The notes under the pieces were generated by a model, which saw only the letters and a program-made list of their open reading frames with translations, was not told where the DNA came from and ran no database searches. Made by a program: the position numbers and the translations under genes. This document shows positions 28,601 to 60,689 of a stretch of DNA of 64,000 bases, one piece after another. Each line of letters starts with the position of its first letter. Position 1 is the first letter of the stretch. Source of the stretch: Uloborus plumipes (Eukaryota; Arthropoda; Arachnida; Araneae; Uloboridae); the NCBI GenBank assembly GCA_038373865.1, contig JAXGGA010001612.1:62001-126000 (forward strand). Reading direction: 5' to 3'.

Positions 28601-31349
28601 ATACTTTCTGGGAACATCAATATTTTTGCAGATCTTATCTAAGTTAAAGGGGATGTTAATGAAGAAGGGCTAAGAAAAAACTAAGATATTTAGATCAGAT
28701 TTATAAGTGGAGAATTGTTCAATGTTAGAAAGTGCTTCATTTACGTCCTGGAAAAAAGCAAAGGCCAGATAAAAATGGAATGGTGGAAAGGCCTGTCACT
28801 AGCAAATATTTAGAGACGGGGGCAATTGGAGATTTCTTTCCCAAATTTTTAAAAATTAAAAAGGTGCTCCTTTAGATTATCTTTGGTAGTAAATCTCATG
28901 TACACCTCATCGTAGGAAAAGGCCAAACCCCATACATTGGCCGTCGATTGAATGTTTGTTCCAATCAGTTTTAATTCAATAAAAAGTCTAATTTAGTAAG
29001 GCTGGAGATTGGTGTTTGGCGATTTAATTTGTTAAAGTGGAGGATTCAACAAACTAAAGCCCATGGTACAAACTTACTATAAATATTTATCATAATGAGT
29101 AGTTAAGTTAGTAAGACTACCATACCATAATGAAGAATTAATAGTTGTTTTTTGTGGACCACATATTATAAATTCAGACATACATTGAAAAATTGGAGCC
29201 TGAATTATATGCACTTCAAAAGACATTAAACCATGCATGCACATAGTTACTGAAACTATCCAAAATGTGCACTAAAATTTTTTAAAAATAAGTTTTTTTT
29301 AACTACATTGAGAAAAGCTGTTACAGTTCGCTAAAAAATTTACCCTTTTTGTTTTTACATTTTGTTATTGAGGTAATAAACTGAAATATTTGTTCACACA
29401 GAAGCATGGTATACTAATGATAATTACTTTTATTCTAAAAAATTGTTTTACTCATTTTGTTTTATGATTACGACTGGAAGGGGCAGTATTTATTTTCAAG
29501 AATTTTTTTTGAAGGGTTGGCTGATTTTTATGTTCTTGGTGGTAAACAAGACACCTGTTTTCAACCTTTCTTCAGAGCTAAAAACAAATCCATTTTTTCA
29601 ATCTTAAAGCAAGTAAAAATGTAATAACATGCACTTATTTTGAAGGCTCGACCGATGCATTGGTGCCGATGGTTGACAAATGTATGCATCGGCCGCCAAT
29701 GCTAACTTGAAGAAATATTGGCTCATCTACCTCTGAAAACATCTTTATGCTGATGATTTTTTGAAAAAAAATCCCTAAATTTTCTTAGGGGGGGATTCTA
29801 TCTTCTCTCTTGTTTACTTCACAATTAAAAGTACATACTGCATGAGGCCTGAAATTGGGCAGCAACTGAACCAACAGTTTTGGGTTTAAAAATTTTACGC
29901 ATTTCGAGCAGATTCCGAAATTTTCACAACACAGCAGACGCTTTTCGAAAGATCGCTTTGATGAAAGTTTCAGAATTATATTAAAACCTACGAATAAAAT
30001 TTCAGCGAACATTTAATAAGTTTTTACATGGGCCACCCAAATCGGTTCCTTATGCGAACTTAGAGAAAACATCGAGCTATAGACTGTCTTTCAACCATCG
30101 GCCATAAGCTAAAATTTGTCATCATATGCACATAATGCATCTTGCATGTATACCAGACTCCATTCATAAAAGATGCCTAGCCTACAGGTAAGCATTCAGT
30201 AAATGTACAACAAAGCTGAGGAAGACAATTTCTCTTCTTTGCCCAACTGTGCCCCAATATATAATACATCCCATAAGTCTTGAAATATTTTTGTACAAAT
30301 TATTAATGAGATGGTACAGAAATATAGAATTAAAAGAGTTTTCTTTTTCTAATTAGGGACAGGACTCTGAACATAGAAAATAACTGACAAAATCTATTCC
30401 TGTGAAATGAGCATTTAAATCGATCAAGAGAAAAAAAAACAAGTTGAATCTCATAAATTAAATCCTCCCCCCCCTCTCCCCAATAACACACAATAAACAA
30501 AACAAATGAAAAGAATGATTAGTACTCGCATATATCTTTGCAACTACACGCAAAACGCTTTAGTTCAAATGAATGTTTAACATTTACTACCGTCTGTCGG
30601 ACCAAAAACATACATATGTGACAGTTCAATTGCGATTCAAGATCAATAGCGCCAATTCATGTTAAATGAGAGATTGTATTAAAATTTAACAAATTTATAG
30701 TGCACACAAAGCGAATAACCTTAAATAAACAGCTCCGATTTAGTCAAAATAAAAACAAATCAAGCTTAAATTCGTGTAAACATGATCAGAGCACTAGACA
30801 AAAATGTAAACAAACAATACGTAACAATTTCGGGACTTCATGATTGACAGAAAAATTGATTTTTTTTAATCACAAATACAATTTAATGACTTGAAAGAGA
30901 AAAATAATGCGAAAAAATTCACTTTTTAAGCCATAAATACTTGCCACGAATACCTAATTTCCCATTTATTCTTGAATGACGCGCCATTTGCACAGCACAA
31001 AACAGGGAAATTTGAATGAGGATTGAGAGAGAAAATCATATTTTAATACATGATCAATTGACAATGATTCAAGTATGGTAAAATGTATGTGTTACTCAAA
31101 CCAAGAATACTTGTTTATTTACAAATAAATATTTCCCCCCCACGGCTACGATTACGCGAATTAGCACACATCGCGCCTGTACAGTATACGAAACATTAGT
31201 AACATTCCTGAGAAGTTGTACTTCAGGCAACTACGCGGAATTTTTTTAATTTCTTATCTGCATAAAATATATAATTGATCTGAATTGAAGCATATTTAAA
31301 AGACTTTAGAGAGGGATATTGCGACATTACCCATTCTCTCCGAAGGCAT
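1476..31349 (-). CDS. LIN54: LIN54 (MuvB/DREAM DNA-binding subunit), 3' end beyond window
   Basis: Gene-level entry for nine spliced coding exons (listed separately). LIN54 family proteins bind the CHR promoter element through two tandem cysteine-rich CXC domains and tether the MuvB core, in DREAM and Myb-MuvB, to cell-cycle genes in the nucleus. Seen here: a long Ser/Thr/Val/Pro-rich low-complexity N-terminal region of roughly 660 residues, then the near-invariant segment [13 protein letters not shown], then QYVTQIQQ (family QYVTQLQQ), then [21 protein letters not shown] and the rest of the first CXC domain up to HPKIG. About 737 residues are present. The second CXC domain and C-terminal helices are not in the window and must lie left of position 1. 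All eight exon junctions keep frame. Identity rests on remembered family sequence and is very secure for the CXC and HYVRLV segments. The N-terminal exons are assigned by frame and position. Confidence 0.93.
1622..3673. other. LIN54 intron 8
   Basis: Holds the TTAA MITE 1921-2175, a 19-base G run at 2909-2927 and an old repeat ending GTGCCACGCCGGGCACATCA near 3585-3605. No gene seen. Confidence 0.65.
1921..2175 (+). mobile_element. TTAA-flanked palindromic MITE
   Basis: 255 bp between TTAA at 1917-1920 and TTAA at 2176-2179. Ends CTCGCGAGAACTCGCGC and a diverged inverse (GCGCGAGCTCTCG). Contains GTCGTTTTCGACCCC-type palindromes and is strikingly GC-rich for this window. TTAA target suggests piggyBac- or Kolobok-type mobilisation. 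Non-coding. Confidence 0.5.
3674..3748 (-). CDS. LIN54: LIN54 coding exon 8 (start of CXC domain 1)
   Basis: 75 nt; acceptor CCCATACAG, donor AAACT/GTAAGT, phase 2 to 2. It encodes [20 protein letters not shown] then QCLKL, with the RPRKPCNC entry to the CXC domain seen in all LIN54/TESMIN-like proteins. Confidence 0.93.
3749..5572. other. LIN54 intron 7
   Basis: AT-rich, with A runs near 4366, 5301 and 5512. A short plus-strand coding-like stretch is at 4199-4280 (see findings). No transposon with clear ends. Confidence 0.6.
5573..5766 (-). CDS. LIN54: LIN54 coding exon 7
   Basis: 194 nt, phase 0 to 2; acceptor TTCTCTGTAG, donor AATGG/GTAAGA. It encodes [27 protein letters not shown], then HHSPRSVNG. 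Joined straight to exon 6 it gives VTQ-IQQPS, matching human VTQ-LQQSS. That match argues that no exon lies between them. Confidence 0.87.
5846..6285 (-). mobile_element. Minisatellite-bearing element, copy 1
   Basis: 440-bp element in LIN54 intron 6 with ends CAGGGGTCAAT and ATTGACCCCTG and a perfect 5-bp duplication GTATT (5841-5845, 6286-6290). The interior (about 6040-6240) is a tandem array of a 32-bp unit containing TTTTGTGAAGGGTCC and TTTTTGAGTGACTG, about six copies. No coding capacity. Non-autonomous; superfamily not assigned. Open frames across the array are an artefact of repetition. Confidence 0.8.
7100..9281 (-). mobile_element. hAT-like element with decayed coding region
   Basis: About 2.2 kb between inverted ends CAGGGTTGCCAC and GTGGCAACCCTG. 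Subterminal regions on both sides are rich in AAAGTAGC/GTTGC short repeats. No clean 8-bp duplication is visible (ATCGAATC versus CATTTGAG), implying age or edge damage. Holds a broken minus-strand reading frame (separate entry). A short relative of its ends seems to lie at 27640-27820. Confidence 0.6.
7620..8400 (-). pseudogene. Broken K/E-rich protein gene inside hAT-like element
   Basis: Coding-looking blocks on the minus strand in shifting frames with stops: a basic block [20 protein letters not shown] near 8340-8390; [20 protein letters not shown] near 7940-7990; then [20 protein letters not shown] and a K/E-rich coiled-coil tail (7620-7802: [20 protein letters not shown] and so on). Not recognised. 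Could be the remnant of the element's own protein. No hAT dimerisation motif was seen in it. Confidence 0.4.
9523..10313 (+). mobile_element. hAT MITE with 8-bp duplication CGTTTCAG
   Basis: 791 bp; left end CAGGGTGT then TCAATGATTT, right end AAATCATTGACACCATG. Perfect duplication CGTTTCAG at 9515-9522 and 10314-10321. Subterminal GATTTAAATCA-type repeats at both ends. No coding capacity. Confidence 0.85.
10875..12065 (+). repeat. Repeat element with ACTTTCTTCTATAT ends and 144-bp tandem units
   Basis: Inverted ends ACTTTCTTCTATATCTAT and ATAGATATAGAAGAAAGT. Between about 11180 and 11790 lie roughly four diverged units of about 144 bp, each with CACGTGCGATTGCTCCACCC, TATGGACCAATTTTCGTTTG and TTACTTCCTGAGATATAG. 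A CA/GACA microsatellite is at 11899-11941. Superfamily unknown. No convincing gene. Confidence 0.6.
12539..13186 (+). mobile_element. hAT-like MITE, TAGGGATGCA ends, duplication GTTAATAA
   Basis: 648 bp with ends TAGGGATGCAACGATTAATCGG and the inverse TTATCGGTGCATCCCTA, plus several ATAATCGGC subterminal palindromes. Perfect 8-bp duplication GTTAATAA (12531-12538, 13187-13194). Non-coding. Lies about 30 bases from the LIN54 exon 6 donor. Confidence 0.85.
13217..13390 (-). CDS. LIN54: LIN54 coding exon 6
   Basis: 174 nt, phase 0 to 0; acceptor ATTTTGTAG, donor ACACAA/GTATGT. It encodes [14 protein letters not shown] and onward, ending [13 protein letters not shown], which matches human LIN54 GYAVLPAQYVTQ. 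A hAT-like MITE begins only about 30 bases past the donor. Confidence 0.88.
13391..14541. other. LIN54 intron 5
   Basis: AT-rich intron of 1.15 kb. I see no element with clear ends and no gene. Confidence 0.6.
14542..14678 (-). CDS. LIN54: LIN54 coding exon 5
   Basis: 137 nt; acceptor TTTTTTGCAG, donor AAACCG/GTATGT, phase 1 to 0. It encodes [20 protein letters not shown] and continues to IAPAKP. A decayed hAT transposon ends 33 bases upstream of this acceptor, so the branch point must lie in those 33 bases or in transposon DNA. Confidence 0.85.
15161..15348 (+). repeat. 94-bp tandem duplication inside hAT relic
   Basis: CCATTATATTTTGCTCAATT and the following 74 bases occur twice in succession (15161-15254, 15255-15348) with essentially no differences. 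94 is not a multiple of three, so the duplication itself breaks the frame. Confidence 0.9.
15351..15626 (+). pseudogene. hAT transposase C-terminal fragment
   Basis: 91 codons in one frame with a single internal TAA (after WWKSQ). Reads [14 protein letters not shown], then [20 protein letters not shown] and [18 protein letters not shown], the typical hAT C-terminal dimerisation block. Upstream the frame is broken, with [20 protein letters not shown] visible in the duplicated segment. The rest of the transposase is lost. Confidence 0.85.
17179..17383 (-). CDS. LIN54: LIN54 coding exon 4 (HYVRLV segment)
   Basis: 205 nt; acceptor TTTTTGCAG, donor ACTCCAG/GTATTA, phase 0 to 1. It encodes [10 protein letters not shown], an Ala/Thr/Ser tract, and the diagnostic [17 protein letters not shown], almost identical to human LIN54 [17 protein letters not shown]. 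This conserved motif lies N-terminal to the CXC region and anchors the gene assignment independently of it. Confidence 0.93.
17591..17899 (-). mobile_element. 5'-truncated jockey-like non-LTR retrotransposon
   Basis: 309-bp insertion in LIN54 intron 3 flanked by a 12-bp duplication AGACAAAACCTT (17579-17590, 17900-17911). It has an A tail on the minus strand (T run at about 17591-17600) and carries only the last part of the reverse-transcriptase polyprotein. Typical dead-on-arrival LINE copy. Confidence 0.85.
17624..17875 (-). pseudogene. C-terminal fragment of LINE polyprotein (RNase H end / knuckle)
   Basis: 83 codons, open: [40 protein letters not shown], then [14 protein letters not shown]. 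The C-x2-C, His, Cys arrangement ([17 protein letters not shown]) is the usual tail after RNase H in jockey-type elements, from family knowledge. Truncated by incomplete reverse transcription. Confidence 0.75.
18477..19704 (+). mobile_element. hAT-like non-autonomous element, duplication TTCAGTTG
   Basis: 1228 bp; ends CAGGGTTCGCCGATAT and the inverse ATATTTACGAACCCTG. Perfect 8-bp duplication TTCAGTTG (18469-18476, 19705-19712). Ends are dense in GATAT/ATATC. Very AT-rich interior with no coding capacity. A short piece with the same right end is at 41702-41811. Confidence 0.87.
19942..20135 (+). repeat. Two direct copies of an 85-bp unit
   Basis: GAACATGGTTTTTACTAC followed by ATATCAT, GTTACATT and GAAGATTTCC occurs twice with a period of 85 bases and moderate divergence. 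No gene recognised. Confidence 0.6.
20487..22844. mobile_element. Foldback element, copy 1 (hAT-type 8-bp duplication)
   Basis: 2358-bp near-palindrome in LIN54 intron 3. Ends TAGGGTGGTCACAA and the inverse (TTGTGACCAGCCTAA). Duplication TGCTACAT at 20479-20486 and 22845-22852. Each arm contains two diverged direct copies of a roughly 345-bp module beginning GCACCCCCCTAAAATGTG, so the structure is A-A'-centre-inverse A'-inverse A. The right arm is interrupted by another hAT MITE (21541-22225). No coding capacity. Confidence 0.85.
21541..22225 (+). mobile_element. hAT MITE nested in foldback arm, duplication GATAGCAC
   Basis: 685 bp; ends CAGGGATGAAAAC and GATTTTCATCCCTG. Perfect duplication GATAGCAC (21533-21540, 22226-22233). 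The same site is uninterrupted in foldback copy 2 (near 59632-59641) and in the opposite arm (near 21090), proving the insertion. A diverged relative runs from about 51040 to 51393. Confidence 0.92.
22987..23217 (-). CDS. LIN54: LIN54 coding exon 3
   Basis: 231 nt, 77 codons, phase 0 at both ends. The acceptor is CTGTCTAG before TAC CTT TTG; the donor is CCCCAG/GTAAGT. It begins [12 protein letters not shown], comparable with the human segment IAISPLKSPNKAV, and ends [10 protein letters not shown]. Composition is Val/Thr/Pro-rich like its neighbours. Confidence 0.85.
23218..24418. other. LIN54 intron 2
   Basis: Between about 23366 and 23937 lies an old repeat bounded by ACTATTAT on both sides, with CGCGTCTGTCTGTC and GTAACTACT(C/T)TAAAGG motifs, class unknown. 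The rest is AT-rich with nothing recognised. Confidence 0.5.
24419..25464 (-). CDS. LIN54: LIN54 coding exon 2 (large low-complexity exon)
   Basis: A 1046-nt exon with acceptor TTTGCAG before AGTTGTCACC and donor CAG/GTAAAA, ending in phase 0. It encodes about 348 residues rich in Ser, Thr, Val, Asn and Pro with no globular domain visible. Early residues include an acidic stretch ([13 protein letters not shown]). The end ([25 protein letters not shown]) resembles the human LIN54 segment ITKLIFAK / TPSKTITIS / TPNK. The first in-frame ATG inside the exon is 16 codons in. Initiation there cannot be excluded if exon 1 is non-coding. Confidence 0.88.
26147..26802 (+). mobile_element. hAT MITE, duplication TTCTATAA
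   Basis: 656 bp; left end CAGTGATTCCCAACCTTGG, right end GTTGCAAAACACTG plus two bases. Duplication TTCTATAA at 26139-26146 and 26803-26810. Non-coding. In LIN54 intron 1. Confidence 0.8.
27879..28461 (+). mobile_element. TTAA-flanked MITE (piggyBac-like), internal duplication
   Basis: 583 bp between TTAA at 27875-27878 and 28462-28465. Ends CCCCTTCCCGGCT and AGCCTGGAAGGGG. Contains two copies of a 140-bp unit beginning ACTCATTTATTTAAATAGAT (near 28163 and 28303) that also carries GCATGCGAATGATGCTATTA. Near the left end CCGAG(C/T)...CTCGGG inverted motifs occur. Non-coding. Confidence 0.75.
31331..31349 (-). CDS. LIN54: LIN54 coding exon 1 (start codon)
   Basis: Proposed start exon. The minus strand reads ATG CCT TCG GAG AGA ATG G and then GTAATG as donor. 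Two in-frame ATGs are possible: 31349 (giving MPSERMELSPK) or 31334 (giving MELSPK). The second has A at -3 and G at +4. The single leftover G joins AG at the start of exon 2 to give GAG, keeping the long exon 2 frame open. The human protein also begins ME. The exon lies just downstream of the CDE/CHR- and YY1-like sites. No transcript evidence is available, so this is inference from splice phase and position. Confidence 0.55.
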
Positions 31350-31359
31350 CCCGTTTAAC

Positions 31360-31375
31360 TTCAAAATCACGCGCC
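31360..31375 (-). promoter_or_regulatory. CDE/CHR-like tandem element upstream of LIN54
   Basis: The minus strand reads GGCGCGTGATTTTGAA: a GC-rich CDE-like half, a 4-nt spacer, and a consensus CHR (TTTGAA). The arrangement resembles CDK1 and CDC25C promoters, where CDE and CHR are about 4-5 nt apart. It lies 11-26 bases upstream of the first candidate ATG of LIN54. TTTGAA alone is common in AT-rich DNA; the spacing to a rare GC-rich half is what makes it notable. Confidence 0.45.
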
Positions 31376-31382
31376 GACCATT

Positions 31383-31391
31383 GCCATCTTG
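31383..31391 (-). promoter_or_regulatory. YY1-like site CAAGATGGC
   Basis: CAAGATGGC on the minus strand matches the core YY1 motif, which in animals often sits at or just after the start site of housekeeping genes in this orientation. It is 8 bases from the CDE-like half. This would place LIN54 transcription start near 31390-31400. Motif match only. Confidence 0.4.
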
Positions 31392-32097
31392 CATAAAAGC
31401 CCCCTCCCTTCAAAAAGCTTTACGAAACTTCCATAAAAGTGACCTGGCAAGTTTTTCGGCTAGATTTTTCGTGTTTCCTCTTAAAAATGATTGAAAATAT
31501 AACAAAAAGCACTTCAGGCTGCTTTTTTAGGACTTCTTTTATCACTAAAAAGTTTCATCAGGTTGCTTAATTTTGGAATTAAGACTTGCAAGTTTTCAGT
31601 ACTTTTTGCTTGTTGAGCAATGATGAAAATAAGTTAGCTATGAAAAATTCAATCAAAAAACGGAAAACAAATGATTTGAGGAGGGAAGACGAACTGCAGC
31701 TACTTCAAGGGAATACTTTTTTAACTGTTCAATGATTCATTTTTAGAAAAATTTTTGATTAAAATATTGAACTATTACAATAATAATAGAAAAATATTTT
31801 AGTAAAGCAAAATAGAAGAGAAGCAAAGACGCGAACTCCGATTTACGTATATACCTGAAAGATGTGTAACATTTAAACATTATGAAAAGGTTTTAAAAAT
31901 GATTAAAAAATGTTTTGAAAATATTCCCCATGCTATAAATTTAGCCATCTAGTTAAGCCATGATTTAGCACTCCAGCTAAAAGGGCTCTCTGAGCTTTGA
32001 GTTACGGCTCGGTGCTCGCTCATTTGTTTAGAAAAATATTGTCAAAGGAACGTCAGCGTGCTATCTTTCAAAGCATTTTTTTGCAATTTATTTTGAG

Positions 32098-57008
<24,911 letters not shown>

Positions 57009-57576
57009 GTAACTAATTTTTGTGGTATTTCTTATTCCTGTTTTTTTATTGTAAGCATTTTGTCAGCTGATTCTCTGTAACTTCTGACAAATACTTCAAT
57101 CAGTTGTGAGACACTTGATGAACCAAGCTTTTAATTTCAGAAATAAAAAGTTTAAAAATGAAGTTTTTGCATCACATAAAAAAAAATCAAAGGAAACGGA
57201 GTGTTTGTAAAGTCTTACACTGAGAAAGAAAATCCATTAAAAAAAACCCTGCTTAATACTTAAAAGTTATTCATTTTTATTTTGATCCTTACCTCCAACT
57301 TCTTGCTGTTTTACCTAGTAAAGTTAAGTCATAATATATCAGTCCTGATATGTATAAAAACATACTGGAATTGGTATTATAACTTAAAGCTAATGTAAAC
57401 GAATATAAACAACGTAATAATGCACAAATGAGCAGGAAACCTGTATCTGCGACCTGCTTGCTCTCTCTCTCTCTAATAGTATCTGAGAATTTGAATTGTA
57501 ATAAGTACACAACAAATAACGATCTTTACTCTTTGTTTTATACTTGCATTTATTTAGATTAGACACAATATCTATA

Positions 57577-57814
57577 CCTCAGAACCAGAACGACGCAAGT
57601 CTAAAAATGTCCATTTTCGCTTTTTTGCTTCATTGTATGTAGAATCTTATTTCACATCGACTCATTAAAACAGTATTCTATAAAACAAATTCCTTCACAA
57701 TTATTTAGCAGCGTGAAAAGAGCGCGAGTCCCATCCTTTGCATGCATCCGACAATCGTTTTTCCCCTCTACTGAAAAATGACGAAAATGGACTTACGTTA
57801 GTCTGGTTCTGAGG
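57577..57814 (+). mobile_element. TA-flanked MITE (Tc1/mariner-like)
   Basis: 238 bp; ends CCTCAGAACCAGA and TCTGGTTCTGAGG (13-bp perfect inverse) with TA on each side (57575-57576, 57815-57816). GAAAATGGACTTACGT near the right end mirrors AAGTCTAAAAATGTCCATTT near the left. Non-coding. Confidence 0.82.
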
Positions 57815-58485
57815 TACAGATATAAGGTATTAGCTCCAACTTTCCTAGTAAACTATACTTAACCTTCAAATTACTTTGTTTGAAAAATTAAAATTCTTGC
57901 TTATAATTGAGTCGTTTAGAGTCGATTCGAAACCAGTTGCATCCATTTCTCAAAATCCACAGTTTTGGAACTATGAATCTAAGGGGCTTTTGAATTAAAA
58001 CCCTTACTTTATATTCACTTTTTGTTGAGATCTAGTGGTTTTTGATCTATTGCCAATGGTAAAGGAACTTTTGAACTTATACTTTTTAAATAAAATTGAT
58101 CTGCATAAAAACCGGACTTAACAAACCCAGGCCTTAATAGTTGGAGAGTTGTTAAATATGATGTAACATTTAATGAAGTCCAGTACAATGTACTGACCTG
58201 TTAATTACCTTCAACCAGGATGCCAACAAATTTAATTCGATTGATTTAAATCAGTGCGTTTAATCATAGTTTAAATCAAATGATTTTCTTTATGTTATTG
58301 TTTTAAATATTTTAATTTTTGTCTTTAGGGTTTGTCCTCACATAACCATTTTTATCTATTCAAAATCTCTCCTCAGTCTCTGTAAAAGTTTTTACCAGCA
58401 GCTTGGGCACACTTTTCAATTAGTTTCTACTTTTTTTATCAGCAGCCACCACAGTCTGATCTTTTTTTAATGTAGGGGTGCACAA

Positions 58486-60241
58486 TAGGGTGGTCACAAG
58501 TAACATGGGGGAAAAAAATTTTCAACTAATCTTTTGCGGCACCCCCCTAAAATGTGCCAATGGGCTAGAAAATGAAATTTGCCAAGTTTTAGCTTAATCG
58601 GATAATATTAACACATGCCGCAAAGAGGGTAAAGTTAAGAAAAACAGCGATTTTTAGCCAAAAATTGTAGTTTTTACTCTGTAAAACCGAAGCTACTGAT
58701 CCTAGAAGCTTTATTTTGGTCTCATTTTGTAGGAAATTTTATTTTCTTTAAGTCTAATCTTATTTAAAGTTTCGAAAAAAATGATTAAATATTTTTCAGA
58801 ATTTTCACAAGTCAGGCTGCAACGCAAATCCTCGAAATTGCAAGTAACGTGGGGAAATTTTTTCCTCAACTAATCTTTTGAGGCACCCCCCTAAAATGTG
58901 CCAATAGACTAGAAAATGAGATTTGAAAAGTTAAAGCTTAATCGGATAATATTAACACGTGCCTCAAAGTGGGTAAAGTTACGAAAAACAGCGATTTTTA
59001 GCCAAAAATCGTAGTTTTTCCTCTGTAAAACCAAAACTATTCATCTTAGAAGCTTTATTTTGGTCTCATTTTGTAGGAAATTTCATTCTCATTAAGTGCT
59101 AAAGAGTAGTAAAATGATGTTATATAATTTAACAGTATAAGTATAATTCAACCGCGACGAGATGGCCGGTGTCAATCAAATGAGAAAACGAGTCCATTCC
59201 TTAAAATAGGTAGAATTTCTACCCATTCAAATTCCCCCATCAATTGTGAATCCCATTCCTCAATTTTCATCTGCGTATCAGCCCTTCCTAAAAATGGACA
59301 ATCCTGAAAAAAGGAGGAGTCATAGGCCATCTCTGCGAAGTTGAATTATATAAAGGTGCATTAGCTTTTGTTGTCATTTTAACTGTTTGCTTTCCGTCTT
59401 AACCCCTTAATTCCTCTATTTTAACACAGAAATCTGTTTCATTTATTTCTAAAGTACCGCAAAAATACCCCTTTTTTAATTGACAAAGTAAATCCAACAA
59501 TAAGCAAATAAATGTAATTGAATATTGTAATGCTTTTAGGATTTTGCATGAAAATTTCTTATTTTTGATATACTCTACGATTTAACCTAAAAATGCCAAA
59601 TAAATACTTTGGACATGATAGCAAAAATGAATGGGATAGCACTTAATGAGAATGAAATTTCCTACAAAATGAGACCAAAATAAAGTTTCTAAGATGAATA
59701 GTTTTGGTTTTACAGAGGAAAAACTACAATTTTTGGCTAAAAATCGCTGTTTTTCGTAACTTTACCCACTTTGAGGCACGTGTTAATATTATCCGATTAA
59801 GCTTTAACTTTTCAAATCTCATTTTCTAGTCTATTGGCACATTTTAGGGGGGTGCCTCAAAAGATTAGTTGAAAAAAAAAATTTCCCCACGTTACTTGCA
59901 ATTTCGAGGATTTGCGTTGCAGCCTGACTTGTGAAAATTCTGAAAAATATTTAATCATTTTTTTCGAAACTTTAAATAAGATTAGACTTAACGAAAATAA
60001 AATTTCCTACAAAATGAGACCAAAATAAAGCTTCTAGGATCAGTAGTTTTGGTTTTACAGAGTAAAAACTACAATTTTTGGCTAAAAAACGCTGTTTTTC
60101 TTAACTTTACCCTATTTGCGGCACGTGTTAATATTATCCGATTAAGCTAAAACTTTGCAAATCTCATTTTCTAGCCCATTGGCACATTTTAGGGGGGTGC
60201 CGCAAAAGAAATTCGAAAATTGATTTTTTGTGACCACCCTA
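58486..60241. mobile_element. Foldback element, copy 2
   Basis: 1756-bp near-palindrome in COPS4 intron 8. Ends TAGGGTGGTCACAA and TTGTGACCACCCTA, flanks GTGCACAA and GTGAACAA (7 of 8). Arms of about 610 bp with the same two-module design as copy 1 but a different centre (about 59100-59400). Inserted into an older hAT-like sequence whose halves read GTAGGGGTGCACAA and AACAACCTACGGGCC. Confidence 0.85.
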
Positions 60242-60689
60242 GTGAACAACCTACGGGCCAAATGCGGCCCGCTGCTTAGCGGTGTGCAGCTCGTGGGTGC
60301 AAATAATTTCTTGTGTTGAAAAATGAAAAAAAAAAAAACTTTTTTTTTCCGGAATTTTTTTTTTTTAATTCATAGGGGAAAAAAATATGCAGAAGATTTT
60401 CCTGATAAGGTTTAAAATAAAACACACCAAATAGAATCACCCCAAAATTCATTTGAAGAAAAATTACAGAACTTCATATTGAAAAAGAGTAGACCTGAAA
60501 ATTTCAATTTTCAATCACTAACCAGCGGACAGCAGACCCGCCCTTATAGCTACTAGGCACTAAATTAGTAAATCTAATAATTGTAACAGTAACAACCATG
60601 ACATGTAAAAATTGGAAAAAAAAAAGCTATTTTAAGTAACCGCCTTAAGCCAAGGGCGGATACTTACTGCAGAGTTGTACCGTACCAAG

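Larger units (their letters stand above)
25465..31330. other. LIN54 intron 1 (5.9 kb)
   Basis: Holds hAT MITE 26147-26802 and TTAA MITE 27879-28461. 27640-27820 resembles the 7100-9281 family ends. 29640-30110 has GCCGATGGTTGA and TCAACCATCGGCC as possible ends of an old element. No gene seen; a candidate alternative start exon at 30954-30987 was rejected. Confidence 0.6.
31350..32097. promoter_or_regulatory. Bidirectional LIN54/COPS4 promoter and 5' UTRs
   Basis: The interval between the divergent start codons is about 0.75 kb. It must hold both transcription starts and both 5' UTRs. The LIN54 end carries CDE/CHR- and YY1-like sites. The COPS4 end (about 31980-32097) is locally richer in CG than the surrounding introns. 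No TATA box is obvious for either gene. No transposon with clear ends was found here, unlike the flanking introns. Confidence 0.7.

Noticed and set aside
30954..30987. Candidate LIN54 start exon encoding [11 protein letters not shown] with in-frame junction.
   Set aside because: The donor (TTAG/GTATTC) is poor, and the exon at 31331-31349 has a better donor, strong start context and lies beside promoter motifs.
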